A DNA stretch of 64,000 nt from Pseudomonas fluorescens (GCF_902498065.1 NZ_CABVIR010000001.1:1674001-1738000), one strand, 5' to 3'; counted from the first letter of the stretch, positions 28,522 to 37,744 are shown. Notes: a model not told the origin generated them from the sequence alone. Numbers and translations: made by a program.

Positions 28522-29766
28522 ATGCAGACAACCCTGAGCGAAACTGCCCGGCGCCTGCCCCGCGCCAAGGAAGCCGAAAGCATCCTGCGCACCTGCGTGC
28601 ACTGCGGGTTCTGCAACGCGACATGCCCGACTTATCAATTGCTCGGCGATGAACTCGATGGGCCACGGGGCCGCATCTACCTGATCAAACAGGTGCTGGA
28701 AGGCAACGAGGTCACGCAGAAAACCCAGCAGCATCTGGACCGCTGCCTGTCTTGCCGCAATTGCGAAACCACCTGCCCTTCCGGGGTCGATTATCACAAC
28801 TTGCTCGACATCGGCCGGGCAGTGGTCGATGCGGCCGTGCCGCGTTCCATCGACCAACGCCTGTTGCGTGAAGGATTGCGCAGCATCGTGCCCAATCCGG
28901 GACTGTTCAAAGCGCTGGTCAGCAGCGGTCAGGTTTTTCGGGCGCTGCTCCCCAACACCTTGCAGGCAAAGTTGCCTCGCCATGTTTTTCCCTCCAGGCC
29001 TCGCCCTACCACGCGCCATGCTCGCCAGGTGCTGATGCTCGAAGGCTGCGTACAGCCGAGCCTGTCGCCCAACACCAATGCAGCGGCTGCGCGGGTGCTG
29101 GATCGACTGGGCATCAGCGTCACCCCGTCCAGGGAAGCCGGATGCTGCGGTGCCGTGGATTATCACCTCGACGCCCAGGCCACCGGCCTCGACCGCGCTC
29201 GCCGCAATATCGATGCGTGGTGGCCGAGTATCGAAAACGGCGCCGAAGCCATTGTGCAAACGGCCAGTGGTTGCGGCGCTTTTATCAAAGACTATGGCCA
29301 CTTGCTCGAACGCGATCCGGCCTACGCCGAGAAGGCAAAAAGGGTCAGCGCGTTGGCCAGGGACCTGGTGGAAGTGTTGCGCGACGAACCGCTGGAAACA
29401 CTCGGCGTCCACGGCGATCAGCGTTTGGCGTTCCATTGCCCGTGCACCTTGCAGCACGCGCAAAAGCTCGGCGGCGCCGTCGAAGCGATGCTGATTCGCC
29501 TCGGGTTCAATCTCACGGCCGTTCCCGACAGCCATTTGTGCTGCGGGTCGGCGGGAACTTATTCGATCACCCAACCCGAACTGTCCCGGCAACTGCGCGA
29601 CAACAAACTGAACGCGCTGGAAAGTGGCCATCCTGAAGTGATCGTCACCGCCAATATCGGCTGTCAGTCGCATCTCGACGGCGCGGGTCGAACCCCGGTG
29701 CGGCACTGGATCGAACTGCTCGACGCGGCCCTGCCACCCTCACCGATCACCGGAGATTCCCCATGA
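28522..29766 (+). CDS. glcF: Glycolate oxidase iron-sulfur subunit GlcF
   Basis: This 414-residue protein carries two [4Fe-4S] motifs, CVHCGFCNATCPTY and CLSCRNCETTCPSG, in its N-terminal third. Two cysteine-rich CCG-type domains follow (AGCCGAVDYHLDAQA; LCCGSAGTYSITQPEL). It passes electrons from the GlcD/E flavins to the respiratory chain. It starts 3 bases after the glcE stop and overlaps glcG by 4 bases, all one operon. Confidence 0.96.
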   Translation: MQTTLSETARRLPRAKEAESILRTCVHCGFCNATCPTYQLLGDELDGPRGRIYLIKQVLEGNEVTQKTQQHLDRCLSCRNCETTCPSGVDYHNLLDIGRAVVDAAVPRSIDQRLLREGLRSIVPNPGLFKALVSSGQVFRALLPNTLQAKLPRHVFPSRPRPTTRHARQVLMLEGCVQPSLSPNTNAAAARVLDRLGISVTPSREAGCCGAVDYHLDAQATGLDRARRNIDAWWPSIENGAEAIVQTASGCGAFIKDYGHLLERDPAYAEKAKRVSALARDLVEVLRDEPLETLGVHGDQRLAFHCPCTLQHAQKLGGAVEAMLIRLGFNLTAVPDSHLCCGSAGTYSITQPELSRQLRDNKLNALESGHPEVIVTANIGCQSHLDGAGRTPVRHWIELLDAALPPSPITGDSP

Positions 29767-30164
29767 AAAGCAAAGCCATCCTGAGCCAGGCCGAAGTCAG
29801 CCAGATCCTCGCTGCCGCACGCACCGAAGCCCAGAACAACCAGTGGGCCGTGACCATCGTGGTCGTCGACGACGGCGGCCACCCCCTCGCCCTCGAACGC
29901 CTCGACGGCTGCGCGCCCATCAGCGCTTACATCGCCACCGAAAAAGCGCGTACCTCGGCGCTGGGCCGGCGCGAGTCCAAAGGCTATGAAGAGATGGTCA
30001 ATGGTGGGCGCTATGCGTTTTTGTCGGCACCGTTGCTGACGTCCCTGGAAGGCGGCGTGCCAATCATCGTTGATGATCAGGTTGTCGGCGCGGTCGGGGT
30101 GTCCGGGGTCAAGGCCGAGCATGATGCGCAAGTGGCGAGGGCCGGGGCGCAATGCCTGCACTGA
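29763..30164 (+). CDS. glcG: GlcG-like heme-binding protein (Haem_degrading/HbpS family)
   Basis: This 133-residue GlcG/HbpS-family protein has the typical start ILSQAEVSQILAAARTEAQ and the VVVDDGGHPLALERLDG and VIVDDQVVGAVGVSG-like motifs. GlcG is encoded with glycolate oxidase in many bacteria but its role is unsettled; relatives bind heme or cofactors. The ATG overlaps the glcF stop (ATGA). Confidence 0.93.
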   Translation: MKSKAILSQAEVSQILAAARTEAQNNQWAVTIVVVDDGGHPLALERLDGCAPISAYIATEKARTSALGRRESKGYEEMVNGGRYAFLSAPLLTSLEGGVPIIVDDQVVGAVGVSGVKAEHDAQVARAGAQCLH

Positions 30165-30236
30165 CCGGCGATAGATGTTTCCCCCCAGACCTGCAGGAGC
30201 ACGACTTGCCGGCCATGAGCGATGCGAATCGCTCTA

Positions 30237-31703
30237 TCAATTGGGCGGTCGGTTGAAAACGATGTAAAGCGGGTCAAGCCCTGACTCGACGGGAAATACC
30301 AGGATGTAATCGTCAAACCGGTCATGCGCCCGGTCTGCCAAGGCTTCAATTGTTGGCACTGGCGCGGAGTGGACAAACCCTATGCGCAGCGATTGGGCTG
30401 ACTCAAGGGAATCCGTGGTCGACCAGTGAACTGTGACCGTTGCCCCACCCTCAGGGGTAAAACTGAAACGGTTGAGGTGCTGATCCTGCGTTACCGCTCT
30501 GACCCTGACGCCAGAGATCGAAGGGCATCCGTTGCACGCCGTGAGGTAAACCTGTGACAACGTTTCTAACTCGCGCAACCCATGGAACATTTTTCCGGGT
30601 GTGACGGGGACTGTCGCGGTGCCCATGCGAAAAGGCAGATCGACCTCGCCCCGGCTCGCGGCCAGGTATTGCCAATCCTGACCTTCAATGGGTAGAAGCT
30701 CGGCCAGCGGCGCACTCAAACCGAAAACCTGAGTGTCTGCCCGACTGGTAAAAGCGAAATTCAATAAGGCCGCCTGCTGGCTTCCAGTGTTCGGTTCGCC
30801 TGAGGTGTTCTGCCAGGAAAAATCCGCAACAACCGAGCGTATCGCTTTAAGCAGAGCCACCTGCTGGGACACCAACAATACGGGCGAACCGCCATTCAGT
30901 AAAAGATCGGGACGTTTATCGGCAAAAGCGAGGGACGCGCTGATCGTATGCATCGTTTGTGTAGAACTACGCGAATGAATCAGGCGTTGATGCGCCTTGA
31001 TCAGCAGTGCTTCCGCTTCATCATGCAGAGTGCGATGCCGCTGGGTCATGCTGGCCAACCGAGTCACATAGCGATCCCGAATGGCGTTGATCTTTTGAAT
31101 GACGCCCTGCCATTGCGCTTGCTCGGAACGCGCATACGTCAGGTTGCGCTGAGCGCCACTTTGTACAAACTCCACTCTCATTTTCCAGAACTCAAACTTT
31201 CTGGCGGCTATCAGTGCTTCACGCTGGGCATGTTCCAGGGTGCGGATGCCAGACTCCTGTTTGGGGATGTCCCGAAGGGTGTCCTGTTGACGTTGAAAGC
31301 TCTCGATCTGCTGCTCGAAATGGCTGAAAGCCTCTTCGAGAACATGCCCTGAGACAGCCACATCCGCCGCGATTTTTTCGACCTCTGCCAGGCTCCTGGC
31401 CAAAGGGGTCAGCGGCGCAACAGGGGGCTTCGCGGCAGGAATGTCCTCGCCTTTGAACGCTGGAATTCCTTGTTGGTGATGCCATGTCCTGACGTGGTGT
31501 ACAACGGCTTGCGGGCTGTTGGAGATGTGCTCGTCCGTCGAGTAGAACAGCAGATCGGCCCCTCGGGGATGGCCAGCGATCCGGTCGAAATGGTTGATCA
31601 GTTTGTCGTGGTCCGGTTTCGGTAGATCAACGGCCCAGATTTTGTTGACCAGCGCCTGGAATTCCGAGGCGGTGTAATCCTTGAGTGCTGCTTTAAGTTC
31701 CAT
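30237..31703 (-). CDS. Im-type immunity domain fused to coiled coil and pyocin_S-type domain (no nuclease)
   Basis: I chose the ATG at 31703 with AGGAAG about 8 bases upstream, giving 488 residues. Residues 1-86 resemble a DNase-colicin immunity protein (Im2/7/9 type): MELKAALKDYTASEFQALV and ADLLFY carry the conserved Asp51 and Tyr55 positions of Im9, with Phe at position 54. Residues about 95-260 are charged and helical, like the coiled coil of S-type pyocins. The rest resembles the pyocin_S (translocation-linked) domain, ending DDYILVFPVESGLDPLYIVF and stopping where a killing domain would normally begin. A hairpin terminator lies upstream, so it may have its own weak promoter. Such an immunity-pyocin hybrid is unusual; function unknown. 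Confidence 0.75.
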   Translation of the reverse strand: MELKAALKDYTASEFQALVNKIWAVDLPKPDHDKLINHFDRIAGHPRGADLLFYSTDEHISNSPQAVVHHVRTWHHQQGIPAFKGEDIPAAKPPVAPLTPLARSLAEVEKIAADVAVSGHVLEEAFSHFEQQIESFQRQQDTLRDIPKQESGIRTLEHAQREALIAARKFEFWKMRVEFVQSGAQRNLTYARSEQAQWQGVIQKINAIRDRYVTRLASMTQRHRTLHDEAEALLIKAHQRLIHSRSSTQTMHTISASLAFADKRPDLLLNGGSPVLLVSQQVALLKAIRSVVADFSWQNTSGEPNTGSQQAALLNFAFTSRADTQVFGLSAPLAELLPIEGQDWQYLAASRGEVDLPFRMGTATVPVTPGKMFHGLRELETLSQVYLTACNGCPSISGVRVRAVTQDQHLNRFSFTPEGGATVTVHWSTTDSLESAQSLRIGFVHSAPVPTIEALADRAHDRFDDYILVFPVESGLDPLYIVFNRPPN

Positions 31704-31735
31704 CTTGGGTTCTTCCTTGTTTTGCGCACGACGAA

Positions 31736-31769
31736 AACAGCACACCTGCTCACGCCTTGTGAGCAGGTG
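31736..31769 (-). terminator. Hairpin terminator between immunity gene and immunity-pyocin fusion
   Basis: Perfect 11-base arms CACCTGCTCAC (31743-31753) and GTGAGCAGGTG (31759-31769) enclose a 5-base loop. On the minus strand TGCTGTTTTCG follows. It probably ends the bacteriocin/immunity transcript. Confidence 0.75.
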
Positions 31770-31793
31770 CCCGTTTAATGCTGGTGGTATCGG

Positions 31794-32069
31794 TTATTCC
31801 GGCTTGAATCCTGGTTTGTTATTGGCTGCACGCCACTCTTTGACTTCTTTCAGGATGCCTTCGGGACTGTCTTCCTGGCCTTCCTTTGGGTAGAAAATGA
31901 CGTCGGAACGGTCTGGATGTTCAGTAATGGATTCGAAATGCTCGAGGAGTTTATCTCGATACATTTCTAGCGCCCGTCCTTTAAGGCCGCTTGTTTGATG
32001 AAAAAACTCACCCAAAAAAGATAGGAATTCTGCCTCGGTGTATTCCTCAAACCTGTCTTTAAAAATCAT
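31794..32069 (-). CDS. Colicin/pyocin DNase immunity protein (Im family)
   Basis: This 91-residue protein matches Im2/Im7/Im9-type immunity proteins in size and pattern: YTEAEFLSFLGEFF, then SITEHPDRSDVIFYPKEGQE with the conserved Asp and Tyr that contact the DNase, and DSPEGILKEVKEWRAANNKP. It would neutralise the C-terminal DNase of the bacteriocin encoded just upstream, whose stop overlaps this start by about 11 bases. I chose ATG 32069 with AAGGA about 10 bases upstream. The gene is more AT-rich than its neighbours, a sign of recent exchange. Confidence 0.92.
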   Translation of the reverse strand: MIFKDRFEEYTEAEFLSFLGEFFHQTSGLKGRALEMYRDKLLEHFESITEHPDRSDVIFYPKEGQEDSPEGILKEVKEWRAANNKPGFKPE

Positions 32070-34605
32070 AATCACGATTCCTTTTATGTATCTGAATATG
32101 ACGTCTTGGTGTCATCACCAATATGTTATCCAACCCGTAGACTTCTCCACCTTGTGAAATTTCAATCACATGATGTAATTCAAACGTTTTACGCCCCCCT
32201 ACTTGATCTACAACCCGAGGAAAAGGTGCTGAGCCATCTCGCATTCTGTCCAAGTTGCTTCGCGTAAATTGCTTGCTCAACTCCGCATCTGCTGCAACAG
32301 CTATCCAAAACGCCTCTCGAAACCGATGAAAATTAGCAAACTCCTTCCACCGTAACTGTTCCGCGATTTGCCACGGTACCGGTGCCCCGTCTCCCCTCGC
32401 ATCGTCTCCAAGCCAAACCTCCGATACGTCGGACCCCCAACCTGTAGCAGTGCCTGGATCATCACGTCGGTCCCGGAACAGCACATCCGGTGAAGGTAGC
32501 TCCATATCCCCCGGGAACCCAGGAATACTCGCCCCCATCTCCCCTTCGTCAACCGCAGGAAACGTCTCGTTTTGCGGTAGGACCGGGATGGCAGGAGCGC
32601 CGGGATAAACCACAGGGGTGGTGGGTGCGATGGGCAATGTGGTGGAGCCGAGATGTTCAATGCCCGGCGGTACCAGCGGGGTCCAGGTGCCAGCCGGCGG
32701 AATCGGCCAAGGCACAACCGCCGGTACGATGCCCAACCACCCCTCGGCACTTTGCGGCGTTTTGATGCTGATTTGGTCGAGATTGAACGGATCGGACCAG
32801 AACTCCGGCCGCTCCTGAAACCGCAATTCGAACTCGCGGTTTTCACCCACCCATGTGCTTTTCGGCGCGTAGGGGGCGAAGCCTTGTGCAACACGTTTTT
32901 TGTTCACCTCATCGAGTTGACTGGTGAGCGTTGTGTGTTCGCCGAGCGTTCGCCACAGCGCTTCGTCGAAAGCCTCGAACGACTTGAATTCCCGGCCTCG
33001 GAATTGATCGCCGATCTGGCTCGGGATCGCTGCGCCGGCTGTTTGGCTCGCGCCTGTCCACCAATCAGCCGTCGCCGCTTGACCCGTTCCGGAGACCACA
33101 CCTGTGCCCATGGGTGGAACGTTGAACGACAGGTAGGTCGGCGGCAGGCCAGGCGCGCAGACGATGCAATCCTGGATGCGCCAGTCAACGCCTGTCGGGA
33201 TGTCCTGAATCTGCGGTTCGGTGACAGTCAAAGTCTGACTGGCAAGGGCCCCTTGAGTCGTGGCTTCTGGTGTGAACTGCACGTGCCTGGTGGGCGACCC
33301 CGGGATCTCAGCGGTATAGACGCCTGTTTGCGGGTCGAGCGTTGCATTCACGACCGGGACGCGAGAGTCGATATCGCCACCCGTACCGGCAACGACTATC
33401 GCAGTACCTTGCGGCGTGACCACGGGTTTGAGCCGGTACTCAACCTCCACCGAACCACCGGCATCGGCAGCGGCCTGCACTTCATGGCTGTCATGCAGTT
33501 CCAGCGCGTGAGCCGGGACTGCGATGGCCTCATACAAGCGATGTCGTTGTTCAGGGGTCAACTCGCCGTTGCCCAATTCGCTGGGATAAGCGATCCCCAC
33601 CATGAAGATTGCGGCTTGCCCTACCGTGAGCGTCGCGGCCACGGAGCCCAATGCGGGGACTGCACGAAAAACGGCGGTTACCAGTTTGTCAGTATCAATC
33701 CATTCCCCGCCGTGGCTGGGCAATACCCCGGCAGAAAGCACTGACGATGTGGCAGGTAATTGAAAGGTGTTGGCCTGCCTGACCCGTTCGAGGCGAACAT
33801 CCTCATCAACCTGTTGTTTGAACCGAATGCGCGCGTCGCGCTGCTCGGCGTACTGCCGATGGCGTTCCCAAAGCGCCTCCCGCTTACGCCAGACAATGGT
33901 CTGCTCGGCATGATAAGCGGCCAACGCATTGGATTTATCCTTGAGCGCATCGAGTTGCGCCGACAGCAGTCGGGCTTCATGAGCCGCTTTGTAGGCGTCT
34001 TCCCAAGTTTGATGACCTTTATGCAACGCCTCGCCGAATTGATTCAACCGCGCCAGATAATCGCTTGCGGTGCGCGCAAGCGGATCGTGCCCATCAAATG
34101 AAAGAGCCGTAGTGTTCTTGACGCCGAGCTCTGCAGTTTTTTTGCTGATCAGCCCGTCGATTTCGTTTTTTTCTTTGGTGATGAAATACAGCTGAAAGCG
34201 CTCGGACGAACCGTGGTTGGGAGGCCGTTTCGCCGCTGAGATCTCTTGATCAAGCGATGACGTGAGTTGTTTAGCCCGGGCGGCAAAACTGTCGTCAATT
34301 TGATCTCTGGTTACGTTTTGACGCTGGGTGAGTTGAGTGAGTAATTGGTTGCGCGCATAGATGCGTGCCTGCTCCCGAGCGTACTCAGCGGCGGCCAGTG
34401 CCTGCTCTGCCTGAATCCGCTTATGTTCTTCCTTGGCCCGCTTTCTGGCCTGTTTCGTTTTTTTGCTGGGGCCGCTGATTGCGCCGGAGGCGCCTACACG
34501 ATTACCTCCAAAACTTCCGCCACCGCCCCCACCGCCGCCAGAAGCAGGCGGACCGGACCTGATGACGACGTCTCCTGACGTGCCATCGTTGAATCGTTGT
34601 GCCAT
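32059..34605 (-). CDS. S-type bacteriocin (pyocin-like) with inactive DNase-like domain plus C-terminal HNH DNase
   Basis: The 848-residue protein begins with a Gly-rich N-terminus (about 18-45), a long coiled coil (about 46-275), a pyocin_S-like region (about 385-500), then residues about 505-624 resembling a colicin DNase domain. In that copy the HNH core is lost: ELRF (593-596) replaces ELHH and the two downstream His are absent. A Pro-rich linker (about 625-727) leads to a second, apparently active DNase domain (728-848). It has ELHHVIEISQGGEVY with Glu809, His811 and His812, and His836 and His840, the positions of colicin E9 Glu100, His102/103, His127 and His131. Uptake would use a receptor on competing strains; the immunity gene follows directly. 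Confidence 0.88.
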   Translation of the reverse strand: MAQRFNDGTSGDVVIRSGPPASGGGGGGGGSFGGNRVGASGAISGPSKKTKQARKRAKEEHKRIQAEQALAAAEYAREQARIYARNQLLTQLTQRQNVTRDQIDDSFAARAKQLTSSLDQEISAAKRPPNHGSSERFQLYFITKEKNEIDGLISKKTAELGVKNTTALSFDGHDPLARTASDYLARLNQFGEALHKGHQTWEDAYKAAHEARLLSAQLDALKDKSNALAAYHAEQTIVWRKREALWERHRQYAEQRDARIRFKQQVDEDVRLERVRQANTFQLPATSSVLSAGVLPSHGGEWIDTDKLVTAVFRAVPALGSVAATLTVGQAAIFMVGIAYPSELGNGELTPEQRHRLYEAIAVPAHALELHDSHEVQAAADAGGSVEVEYRLKPVVTPQGTAIVVAGTGGDIDSRVPVVNATLDPQTGVYTAEIPGSPTRHVQFTPEATTQGALASQTLTVTEPQIQDIPTGVDWRIQDCIVCAPGLPPTYLSFNVPPMGTGVVSGTGQAATADWWTGASQTAGAAIPSQIGDQFRGREFKSFEAFDEALWRTLGEHTTLTSQLDEVNKKRVAQGFAPYAPKSTWVGENREFELRFQERPEFWSDPFNLDQISIKTPQSAEGWLGIVPAVVPWPIPPAGTWTPLVPPGIEHLGSTTLPIAPTTPVVYPGAPAIPVLPQNETFPAVDEGEMGASIPGFPGDMELPSPDVLFRDRRDDPGTATGWGSDVSEVWLGDDARGDGAPVPWQIAEQLRWKEFANFHRFREAFWIAVAADAELSKQFTRSNLDRMRDGSAPFPRVVDQVGGRKTFELHHVIEISQGGEVYGLDNILVMTPRRHIQIHKRNRDYDF

Positions 34606-34661
34606 ACAGTCTCTCCTTGTCTGTAGGGCACAGCTTGTCGATCGGGGAATGGCGGAGTGCG

Positions 34662-34673
34662 GTACATATGTAT
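34662..34673. promoter_or_regulatory. LexA2-like box upstream of bacteriocin gene
   Basis: GTACATATGTAT follows the GTAC-N4-GTAC pattern of the lexA2 operator at 23263-23274 with one mismatch. It lies 57 bases upstream of the bacteriocin start, a position from which SOS control is plausible. Only sequence similarity supports it. Confidence 0.45.
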
Positions 34674-34782
34674 CGCGGGGGATTTATTCGCCGATTTGAA
34701 CACCTGATTCACGCGCCGACAAAAAAACCGTTCATGCGCTTAACTGACAGGGATTCATCAACGTCGAAGAGGTAACACTCCG

Positions 34783-35670
34783 ATGCCCCGTCTCACTGCG
34801 AAAGACTTTGCTCCGGAACTGCTCGAACTCTATGACTACTACGCCCACGGCAAGATCAACCGGCGCGAGTTTCTGGACCGTGCGGCGATGTTCACTCTGG
34901 GTGGTTTGACGGCCAGCGCACTGTTGGCCTCCCTGAGCCCGAATTACGCACTCGCCGAGCAGGTTGAGTTCACCGACCCGGACATCATCGCCGAATACAT
35001 CACCTACCCTTCCCCCAAAGGCAACGGGCCGGTTCGCGGTTACCTGGTGCGCCCGGCCAAAGCCACGGGCAAGGTGGCCGCGGTGGTTGTCGTGCATGAA
35101 AACCGGGGGCTCAACCCATACATCGAGGATGTGGCGCGGCGGTTGGCCAAGGCCGGCTTTATCGCCCTCGCCCCTGATGGCCTGACCTCGGTCGGCGGCT
35201 ATCCCGGCAACGATGACAAAGGCCGTGAACTGCAGGCGACCGTTGACCCGGAGAAGCTCATGAATGACTTTTTCGCCGCGATCGAATGGCTGATGAAGCA
35301 CGATGCCGCCAGCGGAAAAGTCGGGATCACCGGCTTCTGCTACGGCGGAGGTGTGGTGAATGCCGCCGCAGTGGCGTATCCGGAACTGGGCGCTGCGGTG
35401 TCGTTTTACGGCCGCCAGCCAGAAGCCAGGGATGTCCCCCGAATCAAGGCACCCGTGATGCTTCACTACGGCGAACTGGACACGCGCATCAACGAAGGCT
35501 GGCCCGCCTATGAGCAGGCGTTGAAGGCCGCAGGCAAGACCTATGAAGCCTACATCTACCCCGGCGCGAACCACGGTTTTCACAACGACTCCACGCCTCG
35601 ATACGATGACGCAGCGGCGACACTGGCCTGGGACCGGACACTGGGTTGGTTCCGGCGATACCTGGTTTAG
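34783..35670 (+). CDS. Tat-exported dienelactone hydrolase family protein
   Basis: This 295-residue alpha/beta hydrolase has a twin-arginine-type motif ([13 protein letters not shown] at about 25-37) followed by a hydrophobic stretch, so it is probably exported folded. The dienelactone hydrolase triad is visible: Cys186 in GFCYGGG, Asp233 in GELDTRI and His264 in GANHGF. GAAGAGGTAAC lies before the ATG. Members split lactone or ester rings; the substrate is unknown. Confidence 0.88.
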   Translation: MPRLTAKDFAPELLELYDYYAHGKINRREFLDRAAMFTLGGLTASALLASLSPNYALAEQVEFTDPDIIAEYITYPSPKGNGPVRGYLVRPAKATGKVAAVVVVHENRGLNPYIEDVARRLAKAGFIALAPDGLTSVGGYPGNDDKGRELQATVDPEKLMNDFFAAIEWLMKHDAASGKVGITGFCYGGGVVNAAAVAYPELGAAVSFYGRQPEARDVPRIKAPVMLHYGELDTRINEGWPAYEQALKAAGKTYEAYIYPGANHGFHNDSTPRYDDAAATLAWDRTLGWFRRYLV

Positions 35671-35682
35671 CGAGCCAAGCGC

Positions 35683-36627
35683 CTACCCCACCACATCAAT
35701 CAACTGCTCACGCTGCGCGCCAGTCAGCATCGGACCGAAACCCGCACCGGCATTTTCCGTCATGTAACGCGGGTTGCCGGTGCCGGGGATGACGCAGGTT
35801 ACCGCCGAATGCGCCAGCAAGTACTTGAGCGCCAGTTGCGCCCAACTGGTGACACCGACTTGCGAGGCCCACCCCGGCAGCGGCTTGCCCTTCAAGCGGG
35901 CCAGCAAATCACCGCCGCCGAACGGCCGGTTGCAGATCACCGCCACCCCGCGCTCACGACACAGCGGCAGAATGCGTTTCTCGACGCCGCGATCATCCAG
36001 CGCATAGTTGATCTGCAAGAAATCCAGTGGCTCGGCTTTCAGCACCGCTTCCACTTCGTCATACGCCGACGCGGTGTAATGGGTGATGCCGATGTAGCGA
36101 ATGCGCCCTTCTTCCTTCCATTTGCGCAGGGTCGGCAAATGGGTTTTCCAGTCCAGCAGGTTATGAATCTGCATCAGATCGATCCGGTCGGTCTGCAGCA
36201 GTTTGAAGGATTGCTCCATCTGCGCGATGCCTTCTTCGCGGCCACGGGTCCATACCTTGGTGGCCAGAAACGCTGGCGACCGCGGTTTGTGGATCGACAG
36301 CAGTTCGCCGGTGGTCTGCTCGGCGCGGCCATACATGGGAGAGCTGTCGATCACCGTCCCGCCCTTTTCGAACAACGCGCTGAAGACGGCGGGCAGGTTT
36401 TTATAGGCCGGATCGGCAGGCGCGACATCAAAGCCGCGATAGGTGCCCACGCCGACAATGGGCAATGGCTCGTTGCTGGAAGGAATGGCGCGGGTCAGCA
36501 TGTTCTTGCCTCCTGTTTCCTTCGACGGCGTGGTGGTTGCAAAGGCCGGATCGAAAGTGAGCACCGCCGAAGCACCGGCAGCCAGCGTGAGTATTCGTCG
36601 ACGCGTGTATCCATCAGTGTGGCTCAT
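35683..36627 (-). CDS. Tat-leader aldo/keto reductase
   Basis: The 314-residue protein begins with a twin-arginine-type leader (YTRRRILTLAAGASAV) and continues as an aldo/keto reductase: the catalytic Tyr in SSPMYGRAEQ, Lys in FLATKVW and His in MQIHNLLDW are present. Such exported members may reduce small carbonyl compounds. GAAGGA lies upstream of the ATG. The gene is convergent with the dienelactone hydrolase gene (12-base gap). Confidence 0.85.
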   Translation of the reverse strand: MSHTDGYTRRRILTLAAGASAVLTFDPAFATTTPSKETGGKNMLTRAIPSSNEPLPIVGVGTYRGFDVAPADPAYKNLPAVFSALFEKGGTVIDSSPMYGRAEQTTGELLSIHKPRSPAFLATKVWTRGREEGIAQMEQSFKLLQTDRIDLMQIHNLLDWKTHLPTLRKWKEEGRIRYIGITHYTASAYDEVEAVLKAEPLDFLQINYALDDRGVEKRILPLCRERGVAVICNRPFGGGDLLARLKGKPLPGWASQVGVTSWAQLALKYLLAHSAVTCVIPGTGNPRYMTENAGAGFGPMLTGAQREQLIDVVG

Positions 36628-36970
36628 GGTTGTGTCCTTCGACCTCTGGGCTGTTGGCCTTTTGCGCTAGTTTTCCGGCAAACGGCACGATCACCAGCGC
36701 CATCAGACCTTTGCCAGCTACAAAAGAATAGCTGCCGGCGACAATTCGGCCCTGCCTGAAATACAACAGGGTCGTCAGGCGCTGGTGGGCACAGCCGCAA
36801 TCCGTTGGATGAATATCTGCTTCTGCGGTAACAGCGGCAACGGAGACGCACACCCTCAAAAACCACACCGCCGGCCCGCGCTGCTGTCGTTCAACTACAC
36901 TCTGACAGCGATCAAACCATCACGGTCGTCAGGCCCAGAGCAGTCAATGCCACCCACTAACGTTAAGCGA

Positions 36971-37735
36971 ATGTCGCGTATCCTCGTCTATCTCGTCGTC
37001 ATCGCGGTCGCGTTGTACCTGACGCTGTGTGTGGTGCTGTTCGTGTTTCAGCGCGCCCTGATCTACTTCCCGCAACCCTCCGCGCTCGGTGCACCCGAAA
37101 CGCGGCTCACACTCTCGGTGGCAGACGCACAGGTGCAGGTCAGTGTGAGGCCGCGCGAGGGGCCGAATGCGTTGATTTATTTTGGTGGCAATGCCGAAGA
37201 CGTTTCGCGCAACCTGCCCGAGTTTTCCGAGGCGTTCCCCGACCATGCCCTGTACTTGCTGCACTACCGGGGCTTCGGCGGCAGCACCGGTTCACCTTCC
37301 GAGGAGGCGATTGCCCGCGACGCCCTGACCTTGTTCGACAAGGTCTACGACAGCCACCCTCACATTGCCGTAGTCGGCCGCAGCCTGGGTTCGGGCGTCG
37401 CCGTGCGTCTCGCCAGTCAGCGGCCGGCCGCACGGCTGATCCTGATCACCCCCTACAACAGCCTTGAAGACCTCGCCGTCCGCCAGTACCCGATATTCCC
37501 GGTGAAGTGGCTGCTGCAGGACACGTTCGAATCGTGGAAATACGCCGGGCACATCTCGATACCGACGCTGCTGCTGGCGGCTGAGCAGGATGAAATCATC
37601 CCGCCCTCCAGCACGGAAAAACTCTACGGGCGTTTCGCCAAAGGTGTGGCGACCCTCAAGGTTATTCCGGGCGTGGGGCACAACTCGATCTCCGACAGCC
37701 CCCAATATCTGAAACTGATGGAAGACGGGCTGTAG
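36971..37735 (+). CDS. Membrane-anchored alpha/beta hydrolase (BEM46/YfhR-like)
   Basis: This protein has an N-terminal membrane anchor (about residues 5-25; YLVVIAVALYLTLCVVLFVF) and an alpha/beta hydrolase fold with the nucleophile Ser in GRSLGSGVA, and acid and His in EQDEIIP and GVGHNSI. It resembles BEM46/YfhR-type hydrolases of unknown substrate. I chose the ATG at 36971 (254 residues); an in-frame ATG at 36947 would add 8 residues. Neither has a strong ribosome site. Confidence 0.8.
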   Translation: MSRILVYLVVIAVALYLTLCVVLFVFQRALIYFPQPSALGAPETRLTLSVADAQVQVSVRPREGPNALIYFGGNAEDVSRNLPEFSEAFPDHALYLLHYRGFGGSTGSPSEEAIARDALTLFDKVYDSHPHIAVVGRSLGSGVAVRLASQRPAARLILITPYNSLEDLAVRQYPIFPVKWLLQDTFESWKYAGHISIPTLLLAAEQDEIIPPSSTEKLYGRFAKGVATLKVIPGVGHNSISDSPQYLKLMEDGL

Positions 37736-37744
37736 TTCACTCGA

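Noticed and set aside
36614..36868. An 84-codon minus-strand frame ending inside the start of the aldo/keto reductase gene
   Set aside because: It has a GTG start without a ribosome site and no recognisable family; it is probably noncoding upstream sequence.
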